Shown here piece by piece: positions 48,901 through 61,600 of a stretch of DNA of 64,000 bases (positions are counted from its first letter, which is position 1; every line of letters begins with the position of its first letter). The position numbers and the translations under genes were made by a program. Origin of the DNA: Histoplasma ohiense (Eukaryota > Ascomycota > Eurotiomycetes > Onygenales > Ajellomycetaceae). The stretch spans positions 372,001 to 436,000 of the forward strand of contig JAEVHH010000001.1 of the NCBI GenBank assembly GCA_017607445.1. Reading direction: 5' to 3'. The notes below the pieces were generated by a model. The model had not been told where the DNA came from. It was given only the letters and a program-made list of their open reading frames with translations, and did not search any database.

Positions 48901-51104
48901 TTCAGATTGAATCTGATGCATCCACTTTTGCAGTCACTGCTATTCTATCACAGTTGCAGAATGATGGACACTGACATTCAGTTGCCTTCTGATCAAGAAA
49001 GTTGATTGATGTGGAAACATGTTATGATATTCATGATAAAGAACTCTTAGCTATTGTAGCAGTATTTAAGAATTGAAGACACTATCTGAAGAGAAGTCAG
49101 TATTCAATTCAAATCTGATCTGATCATGTCAATCTGCAGTACTTTATGACAACTAAGGAACTGAACAGATGTCAGATCAGATGAATGGAAGCTTTAGCTG
49201 CTTATGATTTTGTATTACTGCACTACTCTGAATCAAAGAATTCAGCTGATGGGCTCAGTTGTCATACAGACTACAGTGAGGTTTATAATGATCAAACTAT
49301 GTTATCTACTCTGCAACAGAAGCTGAAACATGAAGTTAAGCTAGGCTGAGAAACTGATACTTCTTTTCAAAATGATATTTCTTCTAATGTAGTCTGTGCA
49401 TGAATCTCTAATGAGCAAAATGTTTCTTTTAATGAGTGAAAAGTACTTCATATATCAACATCTTTTATCTCTTGTGTAAACTCTTTCCCTCTGTTGCATG
49501 TTGAGCAATATATGCCCTGAATTGCAGTCAATAAGGCTATTCTTGAGAACTCAGCATACACAGAAATGTCTGAATCCTTCATCTCATTTCTGAGTAAAGC
49601 ACAGAAGATTGATTCTTTTGCTGCTGAGTAAAGAGAGAAGATAAAAGAGAAGAGTATGACTGTCACTGAAAATATGCTATAGACAATTTCTGAGAATGAT
49701 ATATTGCATACTGATGATTGTGTGTATGTCCCTCAACAAAAGACACTCATTGATGAAATTATCAGTGCAAATCATGATAATCCACAGAGGGGTCACTTTG
49801 GTATAAAAAAGTTTATAGACAGCATTCAGAATAAATACTATTGACATGAGCTAGTCAGAGATATCAAAGATTATATATTCATTTGTGATACTTGTCAAAG
49901 AGTAAAGCCAAAACAGCACAGATAATATGGAGAATTGAATACAATTCTTTTATCATCAAATTCTTTTGAGTTCATTACTATAGATTTTATTACAGACTTG
50001 CCAGCCTCTACATTTCTCCACCAAATCTATGATGCAATTTTAGTGATTGTGGATATATATATCAAGTTTATAATCTATATTCCTTGCATCAAAAACATTA
50101 CAGCTGACAAACTAGCAGAAATTGTTTATATCAAGTTCTATACAATTTACAGAGTACTCAAAAATCATATATCTGATTGAGATTTGCTGTTTACAAGCCA
50201 TTATTGATTCATCTTTTGTTATATGCTAGATGCATGCTGGAAACTTTCAACAGCCTTTCACTCTCAAACAGATGGCCAAATAGAATGACAAAATCAAATC
50301 TTGAAACATTACCTCTGATGCTTTATCAACTATCATCAAGATGACTGAGCATGCTGACTACTGCTGATGCAGTTTATTTACAATATCTCTCAACATGTCT
50401 CTACTGAAATGACATTCACAGAAGTCTTAATGAGATATTGATCTGATTTAAAAATTAATATCAGCAAATCACCACAACCAGTTGCCATACATGCTGCTAG
50501 CTGTGCAAAACATATTGAGGAAACATGTCATAAGCTCATCAAGAATCTACAAAAGACACAACAAGCACAGAAAACTTATTATAATGTAAAACATAAACTT
50601 CAACAATTTAAAATAGATGACTATATCATACTCAATGCAAAAAATCTCCAATTGCTGCACCTGGTTTGCAAACTTGATTATAAATATGTTGAACTCTTCA
50701 AGATTCTGAATATCATTGGAAAACAAGTGTACAAATTAGAACTGTCATCTTCATATAGAAGCATTCATTCTGTATTCCATGTATCTTTACTGAAGCCATA
50801 CAACTGCAGAAATGGAGCTCTATCAGAACCAGGACTGAAACTTATCAACAGTGAAGAAGAATATCAAATTGAAGAAATTCTTGAAAAACAACAACAAAAA
50901 AACAAACCTCTGAAATATCTTGTGAGATGGACAGGTTGAGATTCTAGTGATGATATATGGAAACTGAAAGAAAACATATTGAACACTCAGACATTTGAAA
51001 TCTTCCTTGAACAAGAAAATGAACAACAAATACAAAATCAACATACTTTCAAATGTCAAAAGCACAAACATCAAGTTGAAAGATGTCAGAAGCACAAATT
51101 CTAA
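45964..51104 (+). pseudogene. Ty3-A gag-pol with C-terminal chromodomain
   Basis: Gag begins at the ATG at 45964; a zinc knuckle with one stop lies at about 47155 (YCHYCKxPEHIIDSC). The protease site near 47405 reads ALVDSESEVN (DSGSEVN expected). The reverse transcriptase (47745-48660) includes LCVDYQGLN, TFQAYINNVL and an intact YLDDILIFSN. RNase H follows, then an integrase with CDTCQRVKPKQH at about 49885 and a core near 49970 (FITIDFITDLP). The chromodomain is at about 50856-50990 (YQIEEILEKQ..PLKYLVRWTG). Stops are mostly TGA. The last codon before the TAA at 51102 ends a Lys/Gln/His-rich tail. Confidence 0.88.
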
Positions 51105-51358
51105 ATCAAAAAATATTAAAAGCACAAATTTCATTCAAACTCCAATCAAATGCATTTTTTTAGAAGGATTTTATCAGAGAAAAGAGAAAAAGAAAAAAAA
51201 AATTCAATTTGAGTATAATAAATACAAAAAATAAAAAATACAGACAAGAAAAAGACAAAGAAAACAGATTCTAAGAAAAGTCTAAAGATCTTCAGTTCAT
51301 TCATTCTCATCTTAACATTCTTCATCTCTCACTTTCACTTCTTTCTTTATCATCTCTC

Positions 51359-51991
51359 TCATCTCCTCTCTGCCACCCTCTTCTTATGCTGTCTCTGGTA
51401 CTCATGAAGCATCAGACCCCATTTCAGATGCAAAGACATTGACAAATACCTCTTCCACAGAACATTTGCTTTCTTCTCTCTACTCTTCTTTATCAACCCC
51501 CTCACTCACTGACACATCTGCTGAAGAAAGGCCTCTCCCTCCATGATCTTCTTCCACATCTTCACATCATGAGGCTCATACCCCTCATATTCCACTGCCT
51601 TCACTGCTGAAGTCTCCACAATCTTCTCTGTTGACTCTCCAGTCAACTCCTCTGACCCCTCTTCAATCAACTCCTCCAACCCCTTCCCAGCCAACTCCTC
51701 TTCAGTCAACTCCTCCATCACAGAGCCCTCAGAGCTCACTACTCTCAAAATCTTCATATTCTTCTTCACATCCTTCTCTTCCTCTAACACCTCTGCTCTG
51801 AAAGAATCAGACACAATCACAGCCTTCAAAACCTGCATCTCTGCAGACTCAGCCACCATCCAATGCTGAGATCATAGAGCATTCACCCCTGCTCTGCCCC
51901 AAGCAGACAGCATTGCCAGATGAGGTGCATTCAATTGTTTAACTAAATAACAAAAGCAACTTTTGTGGCTGGTCATGTTCTTCTCAGCCAT
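51359..51991 (-). pseudogene. Ty3-A antisense accessory ORF
   Basis: On the strand opposite gag-pol, between its end (51104) and the 3' LTR. From the ATG at 51991 (MAEKNMTSHKSCFCYLVKQL) the frame runs about 210 codons with only two internal stops, both TGA (51872-51874 in place of Arg or Trp, and 51506-51508 where Trp fits), to a final TGA at 51359. Features: LAMLSAWGRAGVNAL near the start, then a strongly acidic Glu-rich middle and a basic tail (LIKKSREKKANVLWKRY). Unlike the flanking gag-pol, this region keeps many GG/CC dinucleotides and its Trp codons. I do not recognise the family. An upstream exon is possible but I could not define one. Confidence 0.55.
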
Positions 51992-52812
51992 CACCCCCAC
52001 AAAGATAAATGCTCACCCACACATAATGCACCTCAGAAGAGGTGTATCATGCATCTAGCATCATTATCAATATATCAACATTGCTAAGGGCAAGAATTAA
52101 AGAGAATTACTCATGAGTTTGCAGGATTTTCCTGCAGAGGCACAAGCCTCACAACACTTTCAGACATTTGACCTCAGCACACATCAAAAATCAATGTTCT
52201 CAAGTCTAGAGACACAACATTCACACAGAATCTGACTGTTGTGTGTCATGTGATTAGAGCTAGAGCAATATAACAAGTGAACAGTGAATGGTGCTATACA
52301 GAAACAAGCTAGTGGCACATATGACCACACTAATAACATCACTGACAAGAAACACCAACAATAATACATGATAAGTGCCCAAGGAACAACTTACTTAAAA
52401 TTGAGGTAATTGAGAAAGCCCATTTTGATGTAAAAAAAGAGGGGGAGGGAGGACAATGATATAAAAATTTAAAAATTTTTTTTATTGGAGATGAAAAATC
52501 ACAGCAGGAAGGCAAGGAGCTTTGATGATGATCAAGTTAAAAGAGAAGAGAAATCTTCAAGAGAAAAGAAATTCTTTTTACTTCTCTGCACACAATCTCT
52601 AGCAATCAAAGAATCCACCAATTCCATCTCATTAAGAAATCAATAACAACACATATACAAGCTATCTAGAGGATGTGAATACAAGCTATCTAGAAGATGT
52701 GATTGATACACTGTTATCAACAAGCAGAACTTACAATACAGGAATTCAATTATCTACTAGCAAGCAATCTATACAATTGCTGAGAGCAGCTCTTATAAAA
52801 AAGAGGGGCAAT

Positions 52813-53078
52813 TGTAATGCACTCATTTATTATTTCCTTATTATCTTCACTTATTCTTACCTCTTTCCATTATACTCTCGCTACTGCTATTTCTATATGT
52901 ATATATATATCAATGTATGTATTTTGCACATCTTCTTTCTCTTTCTTTTCTTCCTTAGTGATTAGCTACGCTACATTATGCTACTATACTATATTACTCT
53001 ACAATATATTACTATTATCTCCGCTACGCTATAAACTATCTTCTACTGTTACTCTTCACACTGTCACTACACCTCACA
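52813..53078 (+). repeat. 3' LTR of Ty3-A
   Basis: 266 bases, pairs with 45651-45916. Followed directly by the ATGGG duplication and by LINE-alpha sequence. Confidence 0.92.
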
Positions 53079-53083
53079 ATGGG

Positions 53084-53346
53084 GCTCTTTACAATTGGCA
53101 CACTTTGCAATGGATTTGGAATGTTCACACAATTTTCTCTTTTTCAAACATAGATGACAACTGTGCTCAGCTGTCTTGTGAGATTGAGCACAAATTTGAC
53201 ATCTTACATTTCTCTTACAGAGATTTGCAAAATGATCATATTTCTGACAATTTGAACACTGAATTTGAGATTTTAGATTTTCTCTTGTATCTTTAAATTC
53301 ATATGTTCTCATTCTCATACCAGCAATTCTTACAAAGGAGAGTTTA
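53084..53346 (-). pseudogene. LINE-alpha C ORF1, zinc-knuckle part
   Basis: The minus-strand frame reads KSQIQCSNCQKYDHFANLC, then CQICAQSHKTAEHSC and CANCKEPH: three Cys-His knuckles as in Tad/I-type LINE ORF1. It resumes at 45650 after the Ty3-A insertion (reading on to CVFASKSEKSSVQT) and ends shortly before ORF2. Confidence 0.8.
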
Positions 53347-53750
53347 TGTGATGGGTTAGCATTCATTAGTAATTAACTTACGCAACCAACTCCCCTCCTG
53401 CACCCGCTCACTTCTGGCTGTTGTGACCTCGCGTAACCCTCGATGTTCTTCCGCTCCATGCTCCGCGCTCGCGTAGTTTCTAACAATTCTTATGTGTACC
53501 CCTTAATGTTCTTCCACTCTGTGCTCCACTGTGGAGTGGCTTCTGATATTCTTCCATCTCAAACTTTCCTCTATAAGAACCCTCTTTGTACAACCTTTTC
53601 TTCTGATTTCCTTTCTCTTTCTTTTCTTAATCAATTTGTAATCTGTAATTAGAATAGTATCAAATTGTTAATCAAAGTATGTCTGTTACATTACAAATTG
53701 ATTCTTCTGTGTTTAAGATCTGAGTGTCTTGTTATTAGTTCTTACATCTG
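53347..53750 (+). repeat. 5' LTR of element E (right border approximate)
   Basis: Matches the minus strand of 4237-4930. Includes the tandem sub-repeats around TTCTAACAATTCTTATGTG and CACTGTGGAGTGG, and the block AATCAATTTGTAATCTGTA. The exact 3' border is not certain because no second complete LTR is in the window. Confidence 0.6.
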
Positions 53751-54065
53751 AGTACATTGTTATCAGTTCTTATGCTCAAGTGCATTGTTTACAGGTCTGA
53801 GTGTCTAGTCATTACAAGAGATCTCTCATGAGCTCAAGTGTCTCTATTGTTAGTTATATAGACTGTTGTGTCTAAGCATCTGAGACACAATCAACCATGT
53901 TCTACAAGGTCTGAGTGTCTACAAACCATAACACTGTGAATAGCATTCACAAAGAAGCTTGACAAAGCTTAGCATTACAACACTGTGAATAGTGTCTGCA
54001 AGAGAATCAAATATATACAAGTATTTCTTTTCTTTCATTATTATTATATATTTTTAGATATTGAA

Positions 54066-55711
54066 ATGAACTACAAACAATTCTATGAACACTCACTGCA
54101 TTCAAATGTGGTGGATGACAACTTAGATCTACAAAGTATTCTTCAGCAGTAAATGCTACAGATGACTGAATTGCAACAATAATTTGCTGAGATGAGCACT
54201 TCTGTATTCATCATTTCTTCTACATCTCCATCTCACAAAAAGTCTTCAAGAGAGAAGCTCTCAATTCTCAACAAATACAAGAGAGATCTAGTGCTCTACC
54301 TCATATGGAAGTCAAAAGTGAACACCAAATTGAACATCAATGGATGAGCAATAGACTCACTATTCAATCAAGCATGGTATATTCATAGCAGATTGAATGA
54401 TGACATATTAGCAAAATTCCAACTCTGAATGAGTCATTGTCAGAATCATCAGTGTACATCAGATCTAATCTTTCAACAACTCAACTCTCTCTTTCTCAAT
54501 TCTACACTTCAAGTCAAGATATTAGACTGGTTTAATCAGATTTGTCAGATGAACATTGCATTGACAATTTATCTTTCTGAATTCAATCACAAACTTCTAG
54601 AAACAGATGAGCAAGACTGAAATGATGCTGTCAAAATCAATATACTGTTTAAGAATTTGAACTTTCAGTTGCATAATCAAAGTATAGAGCATCTGAAGCT
54701 CTCAATATACAGCAAATTCTGCATCAATCTTCATCTGTTGAACAATGATCTGTCTCAGTTCCACACACTTCAAAATTATAGAGAATTCTGCTGAACAAAT
54801 GTATACACTCTGAATCACTCTGCAGCATTCTTCATCTCTGAATCAGAATCAATGAACTGAATCCCACACAGAAACACAAGCTGTCTGAGAATCTCTAACA
54901 TCTCAGAGAAAAATATCATCAACTGAATTGTCAGAGAAGTCTGCATACACTGTGACAAGTCAGAACATTTCACAAGTCAATGTCTGAATGTAATCACTCT
55001 GAGTAAATCCTCCACACATGTGAACACTGTGTCATCTGCAGATAAGCAAGAACAGAGAAAAGATGAGCTCTCACTCTAAAACATAGACAAGAGCTCAAGA
55101 AGCAGAAAGCTAGCTGAAGATTTAAGCAGAAGATACAAATGAACACAATCATAATCTCTGTCATTGTAAATAGCTTAATCAATGTACAAGCAATGGTAGA
55201 CAGTGGTTTTCTTCACTACACTCTTATAGACACTCAGCTGATTGAGAAGCATAAGCTTCAGCATATCTTCTTTTTCAAACTGTGTAAACTCAGTGAATTT
55301 GACAGCTTCAGAGAATCCACCTTCTACAACATGATAAGATTTAATGTCAATGTAGAAGAACATGAGAAAAAGAATATATACATATACAAAATACAAGACC
55401 TTGAGTACAATCTAATACTCAGTCTATTATAGCTCACAGAATTTGAAACCTTGTTGAATGCATGCAATCACTGTCTTATTTTCTCAGAAGACAACTGTGT
55501 TTATGAGAAGAATGTTAATAGAGTCACTGATCTCATCCAGATATCAGCAAAAGCATACAAACTACTAATTCATCAAGCACATGAGAAGAAGAATGTTCAA
55601 GTGTTCACTGCTAGTATGACAGATATCAAAAAAGTGTTAGAAAAGCTAGAACTTAAAGATCTCAAGAAATCACACAAGAAACTATCTGAATTGTACAAAG
55701 ACTTCACAGAC
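54066..55711 (+). pseudogene. Element E gag and protease
   Basis: Gag starts with MNYKQFYEHSLHS at 54066, is helical, and has a zinc knuckle near 54935 (CIHCDKSEHFTSQC). A second frame at 55139-55432 contains the aspartic protease site AMVDSGFLHYTLID, with DSG intact. Frame 55451-55723 follows and is interrupted by F2 at 55712. Stops are TGA or TAG in place of Trp, Arg or Gln. Confidence 0.75.
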
Positions 55712-55982
55712 TGTAAGAGATGATTGTAGGTATAATTATGAGAGTAGTGTGAAGTACACATGTAGAATGTTAAGAAGATAGCAATCTCTATTATTCAAAG
55801 CTAATCACTGATCTTCTAATATCTACAGATATCAGTGAGCATTATATAGATGATCACCACACACTACAGCTGTCTATGATGCTGTGTGCTATGTTTCTTC
55901 TCATTAATTCTGATGTGTTCTGTGTTCTTCTATCATCACATAGCTATTTTCTAATATAGATATCTTCATTGCATCTATTACA
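55712..55982 (-). repeat. 3' LTR of F2
   Basis: 271 bases, same length and ends as the F1 LTRs, and with almost no CG. Confidence 0.88.
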
Positions 55983-56525
55983 ATTATCTTTCTTCTTCAA
56001 AGACCTGATTCTCAGAGCTTCTTACTGTGACATGTGAAGTTTGTAATATGTGCTGCATGGTTGATATTGTATGAAGTTCGCAGAATCAGATCAGATTAAT
56101 TGTCAGGGTTAATTCTGAAGTATTGCTGTTTCAGAAGAACATTTTTCCATCTCTGATGTCATTGCAGTTCAATCATGATTTAGATACAACTTCTGAACCC
56201 CTTTTCTTTGACTTTTACACCCAAAAATCATATCCTAACAAAATCATCACCATCATCACCACCAACAATTTTTTATTTAAAAAGAATACATCAATTTATC
56301 AAACAAAGTACACTGTATCCTTCTATGTGATTTTTATTGTGAAATTCGAAGTTTTGATTGTATGATTGTATTTTCCATTTTGGGTTGAGTTTTGTGTTGT
56401 TGTAATCTCTTTGACTAACATTGCAATATTGATTTCAATCTTCAACATCTGTTTTTCTTTCTTGTTGCTTTTGCTTCTCCTTCTCCTTTGAACAAGATTT
56501 TGGTACTGATTAAAGTTATGATAGA

Positions 56526-57667
56526 ATGTCAGAACCAGCTGTTTCTGTTGCTGGTTCAGAGTCTATAAAGAGTGATATGCTGTCTGTCATCAAGAGCATT
56601 TGCTTGGGTTGTCTGAAGAGGTTGCAGAACCCCTCAGTATATCCTTGCTTTGTGAACAATGAATGAACACACTGTCATATCTATCATATATCAAATAGAA
56701 GTTGTGCTGCTGTAAGTTTTCTTAAACTGAGATTGTTATAAGTACTAACAGATTATAGATGTCTGAGCACTTTCACAAAATCAGTCAATTTTTGATCAAT
56801 GAATTTCACAAGATGCTGTTCTCTGACAAAGTTTCAGATGAGAGATTTGTCATGTATCAAACTGCTGTTGTAAGATTTGTACTTGATATGCAGATCTATG
56901 AGAATGTAGATGAGATTCTAGAATTCTATATGAACTCTGATGATTTGTTATCACAGTAGAGTGTGACATTCAATCATAGCAGCATTTCAGAAAGTGCATT
57001 TTCATATTCTGCTATTACATCAGTGTTATTCTCACTGAGTCAAGATCTTGATATGTTATTTGAGTTGACTGATAATGTAGATGAAGATGAGGAAGCAAAC
57101 AGTTCTATTGAAGTATTAGAAAGAAACACAGCAGTATATTACTGTTGTTGTATTCAACATTTGACAACATTCCTTCACCATCATTGTGAGTCTGCTGAGA
57201 GTTGACACAAAAAATGCAAGCACTGTTCAGTGACAAAGCACATCTGTGTTCTGATAAGTTATTATTCAAAACAGATGTTTTTACAGTATATAATATTAAC
57301 TTTCGATTAGATGTCAGTGGATGCTGTTGAATTGACTCAGACAGTTATCAACACTGCTGAGAATCTAATTGTTGCTGATGTGAACAGTTCAAATATTAAT
57401 ATTTTGCAGAGTACTGTGACTGCAGCAGTTAAATCCTTTGCTGTGAAGATCTGAAAGATTCAACAAGATGATTCTTCTGAGACTCTGACTGAAACAGTAA
57501 TTGATAAGATTTCAGTGATTACATCACTGATCATAGCTCTCAAGTCATTGTTGAAACATTGTGCTTCATCAGTTGAGAAAATCTGGAATAATAAGCAGAT
57601 TTGTTTTGATGACAATTCCTCAAATAACACTGATCAAGCTGAGGCAGATCTGTTTTTTAATCTCTGA
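56526..57667 (+). pseudogene. F2 antisense accessory gene, damaged copy
   Basis: Exons 56526-56711, 56759-57253 and 57311-57667 have exactly the F1 lengths (186, 495, 357), as do the introns (47, 57). Exon 1 keeps CLGCLKRLQNPSVYPC and exon 2 CCIQHL..HHHCESAES. Damage is all of the transition type: TGA at about 56670 (Arg in exon 1), TAG at about 56957, a TGA in the exon-2 cluster, and the second donor GTAAG changed to ATAAG. Absence of indels over 1142 bases compared with F1 is notable. Confidence 0.75.
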
Positions 57668-57699
57668 GTGGAATAAGTATATTCAGCAGTCATTGTTAT

Positions 57700-58262
57700 C
57701 TTCTTCATTTTTGTTTACTGACTGACTTCTGATAGATTTTATTAAACTGTTTCAAGTACTTCTGACTGTTCATTAAGTTTTTCTTGAATTCCCAAGAATT
57801 ATCTGCATCTGTACAATCTTTTCATTTGACAAGATATTGTGTTTGACTGCAGTATTGATGTTTGTCTAATATAGCTTCAACTTCTCATTTCTTTTGTGTG
57901 TCTATAATTATCAGTTCTGCTTGCAGGATTTGTCCATTGCACATGTGATAAGATTTGAGAAGGAAAACATGGAATATGAAATGAATTTCTTTATATTGCA
58001 GTGTGAGTTTCAGTTTGTACATCTGTGTACTGCAGATATCAATTATTTGAAAGAGACTCAAAAATTGATGATCTAGTTTGGATGAGAATTGCAAGATGAA
58101 TATATTTTTTGCATGCAGCATTACTCAGTCCTCTATCTTAAAGCTTTTTGATATATGACACTGATTATAATAGTTTTTCTCAGCTGCTTTGACAGCTTTC
58201 AGACATTTTCAGATCTTGTTCTCTACTTGCTTCATTCATTCCACTTATTCCATCACTGATTT
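57700..58262 (-). pseudogene. F2 pol C-terminus (integrase tail, chromodomain)
   Basis: Minus-strand frame 58121-57885 reads SSKLDHQFLSLFQIIDICSTQMYKL-type sequence (an integrase C-terminal fold, as in KLD..F.G.F.I....A.KL), followed by HVFLLKSYH and a degraded chromodomain. It ends tail to tail with the accessory gene. Confidence 0.75.
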
Positions 58263-58533
58263 TGTAATAGACGCAACAGAGATATCTATATTAGAAAATA
58301 GCTATATAGTGATAGAAGAACACAGAACACACCAGAATTAATGAGAAGGGATATAGTGCATGGCACCATAGGCGGCTGTAGCATGTGGTGGTCGCCTATA
58401 TAATGCTCACTGATATCTGTAGATATTAGAAGATCAGTGATTAGCTTTGAATAATAGAGATTGCTATCTTCTTAACATTCTATATGTGTACTTCACACTA
58501 CTCTCATAATTATATCTACAACCATCTCTTACA
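58263..58533 (+). repeat. 5' LTR of F3
   Basis: 271 bases, TGTAATAGACGCAAC to CATCTCTTACA. It keeps CG at GACGCAAC, GGCGGCTG and GTCGCC, where other copies read TG or CA. Confidence 0.9.
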
Positions 58534-58638
58534 ATTCTAATTGCTTGAAACTTTATTTGAGTGGTCTGTTGTTACACACACCTACAATAAAGCACACAAC
58601 ATTAGTTAAAACATGCAATATTAGTTAAAACACACAAA

Positions 58639-61600
58639 ATGATCTCAATATGTGCAAGATTCCTTGAAAATCAATCTGAATCCTCTACTGCCTTCAATGA
58701 TCACAATGTGTGTTTGCAACAGTTGAATGATCAAATTTGTGAATGAGAGCAGCAATTAGCTATTCTGCATGCACAACAGCAGCTCAATGAGTTGAAAGTG
58801 CAGATTTGTGGAGATACTCTCATCAAGTTTCAATTAATTCAGAATATCACCACAGAACTGCTGCAAAATCAATCTGTGAACAATACAGATGATGATAATG
58901 AAACACCATCAAGGTTGAAGATTAAGGACTATTATCAAGGAAAAAATATGTTGAAATTCAAGAACTATAAAGATTGCATGTTGACTCTCTTTACATGCCA
59001 CTGCTGATATTATTGAAAGAAAGAACACAAGATAAATGATGCTAAACTCTATCTTGACACCCACATTAAGCAGAAATGATTGAATTTTGTATCATTGTAT
59101 AAGAGATATGGAGGGACAACACTGTTGACTTTTGATGATATGCTATCACACCTAGAAATGCAAATTAACAATCCACAGAACCAACACTGATTGGTGAGTC
59201 AAAAGTTTCAAGATATGAAGCAACAAGAATGACAATCAATATACAATTTCTCTAAATATCTCAAAGACTGAGAGTACTACTTACCCCCATATAGCAAAGA
59301 ACAAAGAATGGATAACTTGTGTAGTAAGATGTTGAAGATATTACACACAGAATTTGACCATTAAAATCAAGAGTCTCAGAACTACAAAGAGTTGCTTTGA
59401 ATTCTACAGACTCTTGAGAAAAATATGCTGAAGTGACAGCATGCTATTCACAAAGAAAGATCTGTGATATTCATAGAGAATCAGCATTGTTCTGATAAAT
59501 CTAGCAACTGTTGAAACAAAAGAAAACAAGAGAAACAAACAGATTCAACTGAACAAATCAAGAAAGATAAATATAACTGAATGAAGAAGTGTTCTCACTG
59601 CTATAATAAGGGTCATATTGCAAATGATTGTTGAATGTTACATCTCAAAAAGCACAACCAAGTTCAACAAGCAAAAAATCAACAATCCCAATCATAGAAG
59701 CAGCTGCTGCATTGAGAATACAAACAACTAGACTGCAAGATAAACAATTATTGATGATGAATACATGAATGCTGACAGAAGTGGGATGGTCAATGATGTG
59801 GATGCTAGTGAATTCTGGTGTGGATGCAAACTTCATATCCCATGCCTGGGCATCAAAATATTTCTCAAAGACAGAAGATATATCAAAAGTAGTGGAAACA
59901 GTTGATAATTATAAGATTAAGTTATATGAACAATGAAGAGCTGCAATGAAGATTATTGATGACAAACATGTTCTCTGAGAAAGATTCCATCATTTTGAAG
60001 AAGCTGATATTAGTGAATATGATGTAATTTTGAGTATGCTGTGGTTGGAAGCTGTGAACTCTGATATCAACTGGATGTGAAGATGCTGAATCTATAGAAA
60101 AGCATCAAATATTAACCATATACATCTGAATACTGCTAAAGAATTCACAACATTAATTGATGATGGCAATATTATATTTGCTGCTTTATCATTATGAGCT
60201 GCGAGTGCAGCAACTGAGTCAAATATCTCAGATGATTATAAAGATTATCTTGATGTATTCTGAGAAGATATATCTGACATGAAACATGCATCTCATGATC
60301 ATGTCATAGACCTCAAACCTGGTAAGGAATCTTCATACTGATTGATATATAACTTATCATCTCAAGAACTCTCTGTTCTTCAAGAATATATCAAAAAAGT
60401 ATTAGAGAAGAATTGAATACATCTGTTCAAGAGCTCAGCAGACATATCAGTATTATTCACACTCAAGAAAGATAAAACTCTGCATCTTTGTGTGGATTAT
60501 TGAGGATTGAATGAAATAATGATCAAGAATTGATATCCACTGCTCTTGATAAGTGAAATACTTGATAGATTAGCAGATGTCAAAATATATACACAGCTGA
60601 ACCTTAGAGATGTGTATCATAGAATTTGCATATGAGTGGAGGATGAATGAAAAACAGCATTTCAAACATAATATGAACACTTTGAATATCTAGTCTTATT
60701 TTTTGAGCTAATCAATGTCTCTGTGATCTTTCAATCTTATATCAACAAAGCTCTCAGTGACCTTTTAGATGTATATTGTGTGGCTTATCTTGATGATATC
60801 ATAATCTATTCAAACATACTTGATGAACATGTCGTCCATGTTAAGAACATGCTGGAATGGTTAAGGCAATGGAGACTATATACCAAACTTAGTAAGTGTA
60901 CATTCCACACAACAGAAATTGGATTTTTGGGTTTTGTGGTTACCATGCAGAGCATTACTGTTGAAAAACACCATATCAACACAATTCTAGATTGATCAGA
61001 ACCACAAACTATAAACAAATTGCAAATATTTCTAGAATTTGTCAATTTCTATCATTGATTCATATACAAGTTCTCAATAATAACAGCACCTCTGACTGAA
61101 TTGTTAAAAGATTACAAAACAAAAAGAGAGAAGAATAACACATCTGTTCAGTTAGATGAAAACTGCAAGCATGCAATTTTGCAGTTAAAAGAATGCTTTA
61201 CAAAAGCATCATTGTTGATTCATTTTGATCCACAGTGAAAACTCTGTATAGAAACAGATGAATCTGATGTTGCAATCACTGCAGTAATATCACAATTAAT
61301 GAATGATGATCACTGACATCTGATTGTGTTTTGGTCTAGAAAGCTCACAGAAACAAAAAGACATTATCAAACATATAATCTAGAAATGTTGCCAATTGTA
61401 GAAGCTTTCAGACAATGACATCACTACTTATATGATAGCAGACACTCAATAACTGTTTTATCTGACCATGTCAATCTTCAATGCTTCATGACAATGAAGC
61501 AGCTAAATGAATGTCAGATTTGCTGGATGGAAATACTCTCAGTGTTCAATTTTGAAATAGAGCACTGTTCTGAAAAAAATAATCCCACAGATGCATCAAG

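Larger units (their letters stand above)
45651..53078 (+). mobile_element. Ty3/gypsy chromovirus A (complete, 7.4 kb)
   Basis: Two LTRs of 266 bases (45651-45916; 52813-53078), TGTAATGCAC to CCTCACA, with a perfect 5-base duplication ATGGG (45646-45650; 53079-53083). A purine tract (AAAAAAGAGGGGCAAT) precedes the 3' LTR. Gag-pol occupies 45964-51104, and an antisense frame lies at 51359-51991. It is inserted in LINE-alpha C ORF1, whose zinc-knuckle frame resumes on both sides. Confidence 0.93.
39777..53346 (-). mobile_element. LINE-alpha copy C, with hAT and Ty3-A nested inside
   Basis: It runs on the minus strand from the E junction at 53346 to an ATT-repeat (AAT tail) at 39777-39792. Own segments are 53084-53346, 44372-45650 and 39777-43185. 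Tail and order of domains match copies A and B. It interrupts the hAT transposase gene. CG is almost absent, but CC and GG are retained, so many Trp codons survive and the frames are long. Its 5' part is separated off by element E and lies outside the window. Confidence 0.88.
53347..55711 (+). mobile_element. Ty3/gypsy element E, 5' part
   Basis: It starts TGTGATGGGTTAGCATTC at 53347 inside LINE-alpha ORF1, and is cut at 55711 by F2. The LTR extends to roughly 53750. The first 130 bases keep many CG sites (CTCGCGTAACCCTCG; CTCCGCGCTCGCGTAG), which then vanish abruptly. Gag and protease follow. The remainder lies beyond the window, after F2/F3. Confidence 0.75.
55712..58262 (-). mobile_element. 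Ty3/gypsy chromovirus F2, 3' part
   Basis: The LTR at 55712-55982 (271 bases, TGTAAG..TTACA) is followed by the plus-strand accessory gene and then the minus-strand C-terminal integrase/chromodomain region to 58262. There F3 interrupts it; the sequence matches F1 up to about 18105. The five bases before it are CAGAC; the matching duplication must lie outside the window. Confidence 0.88.
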
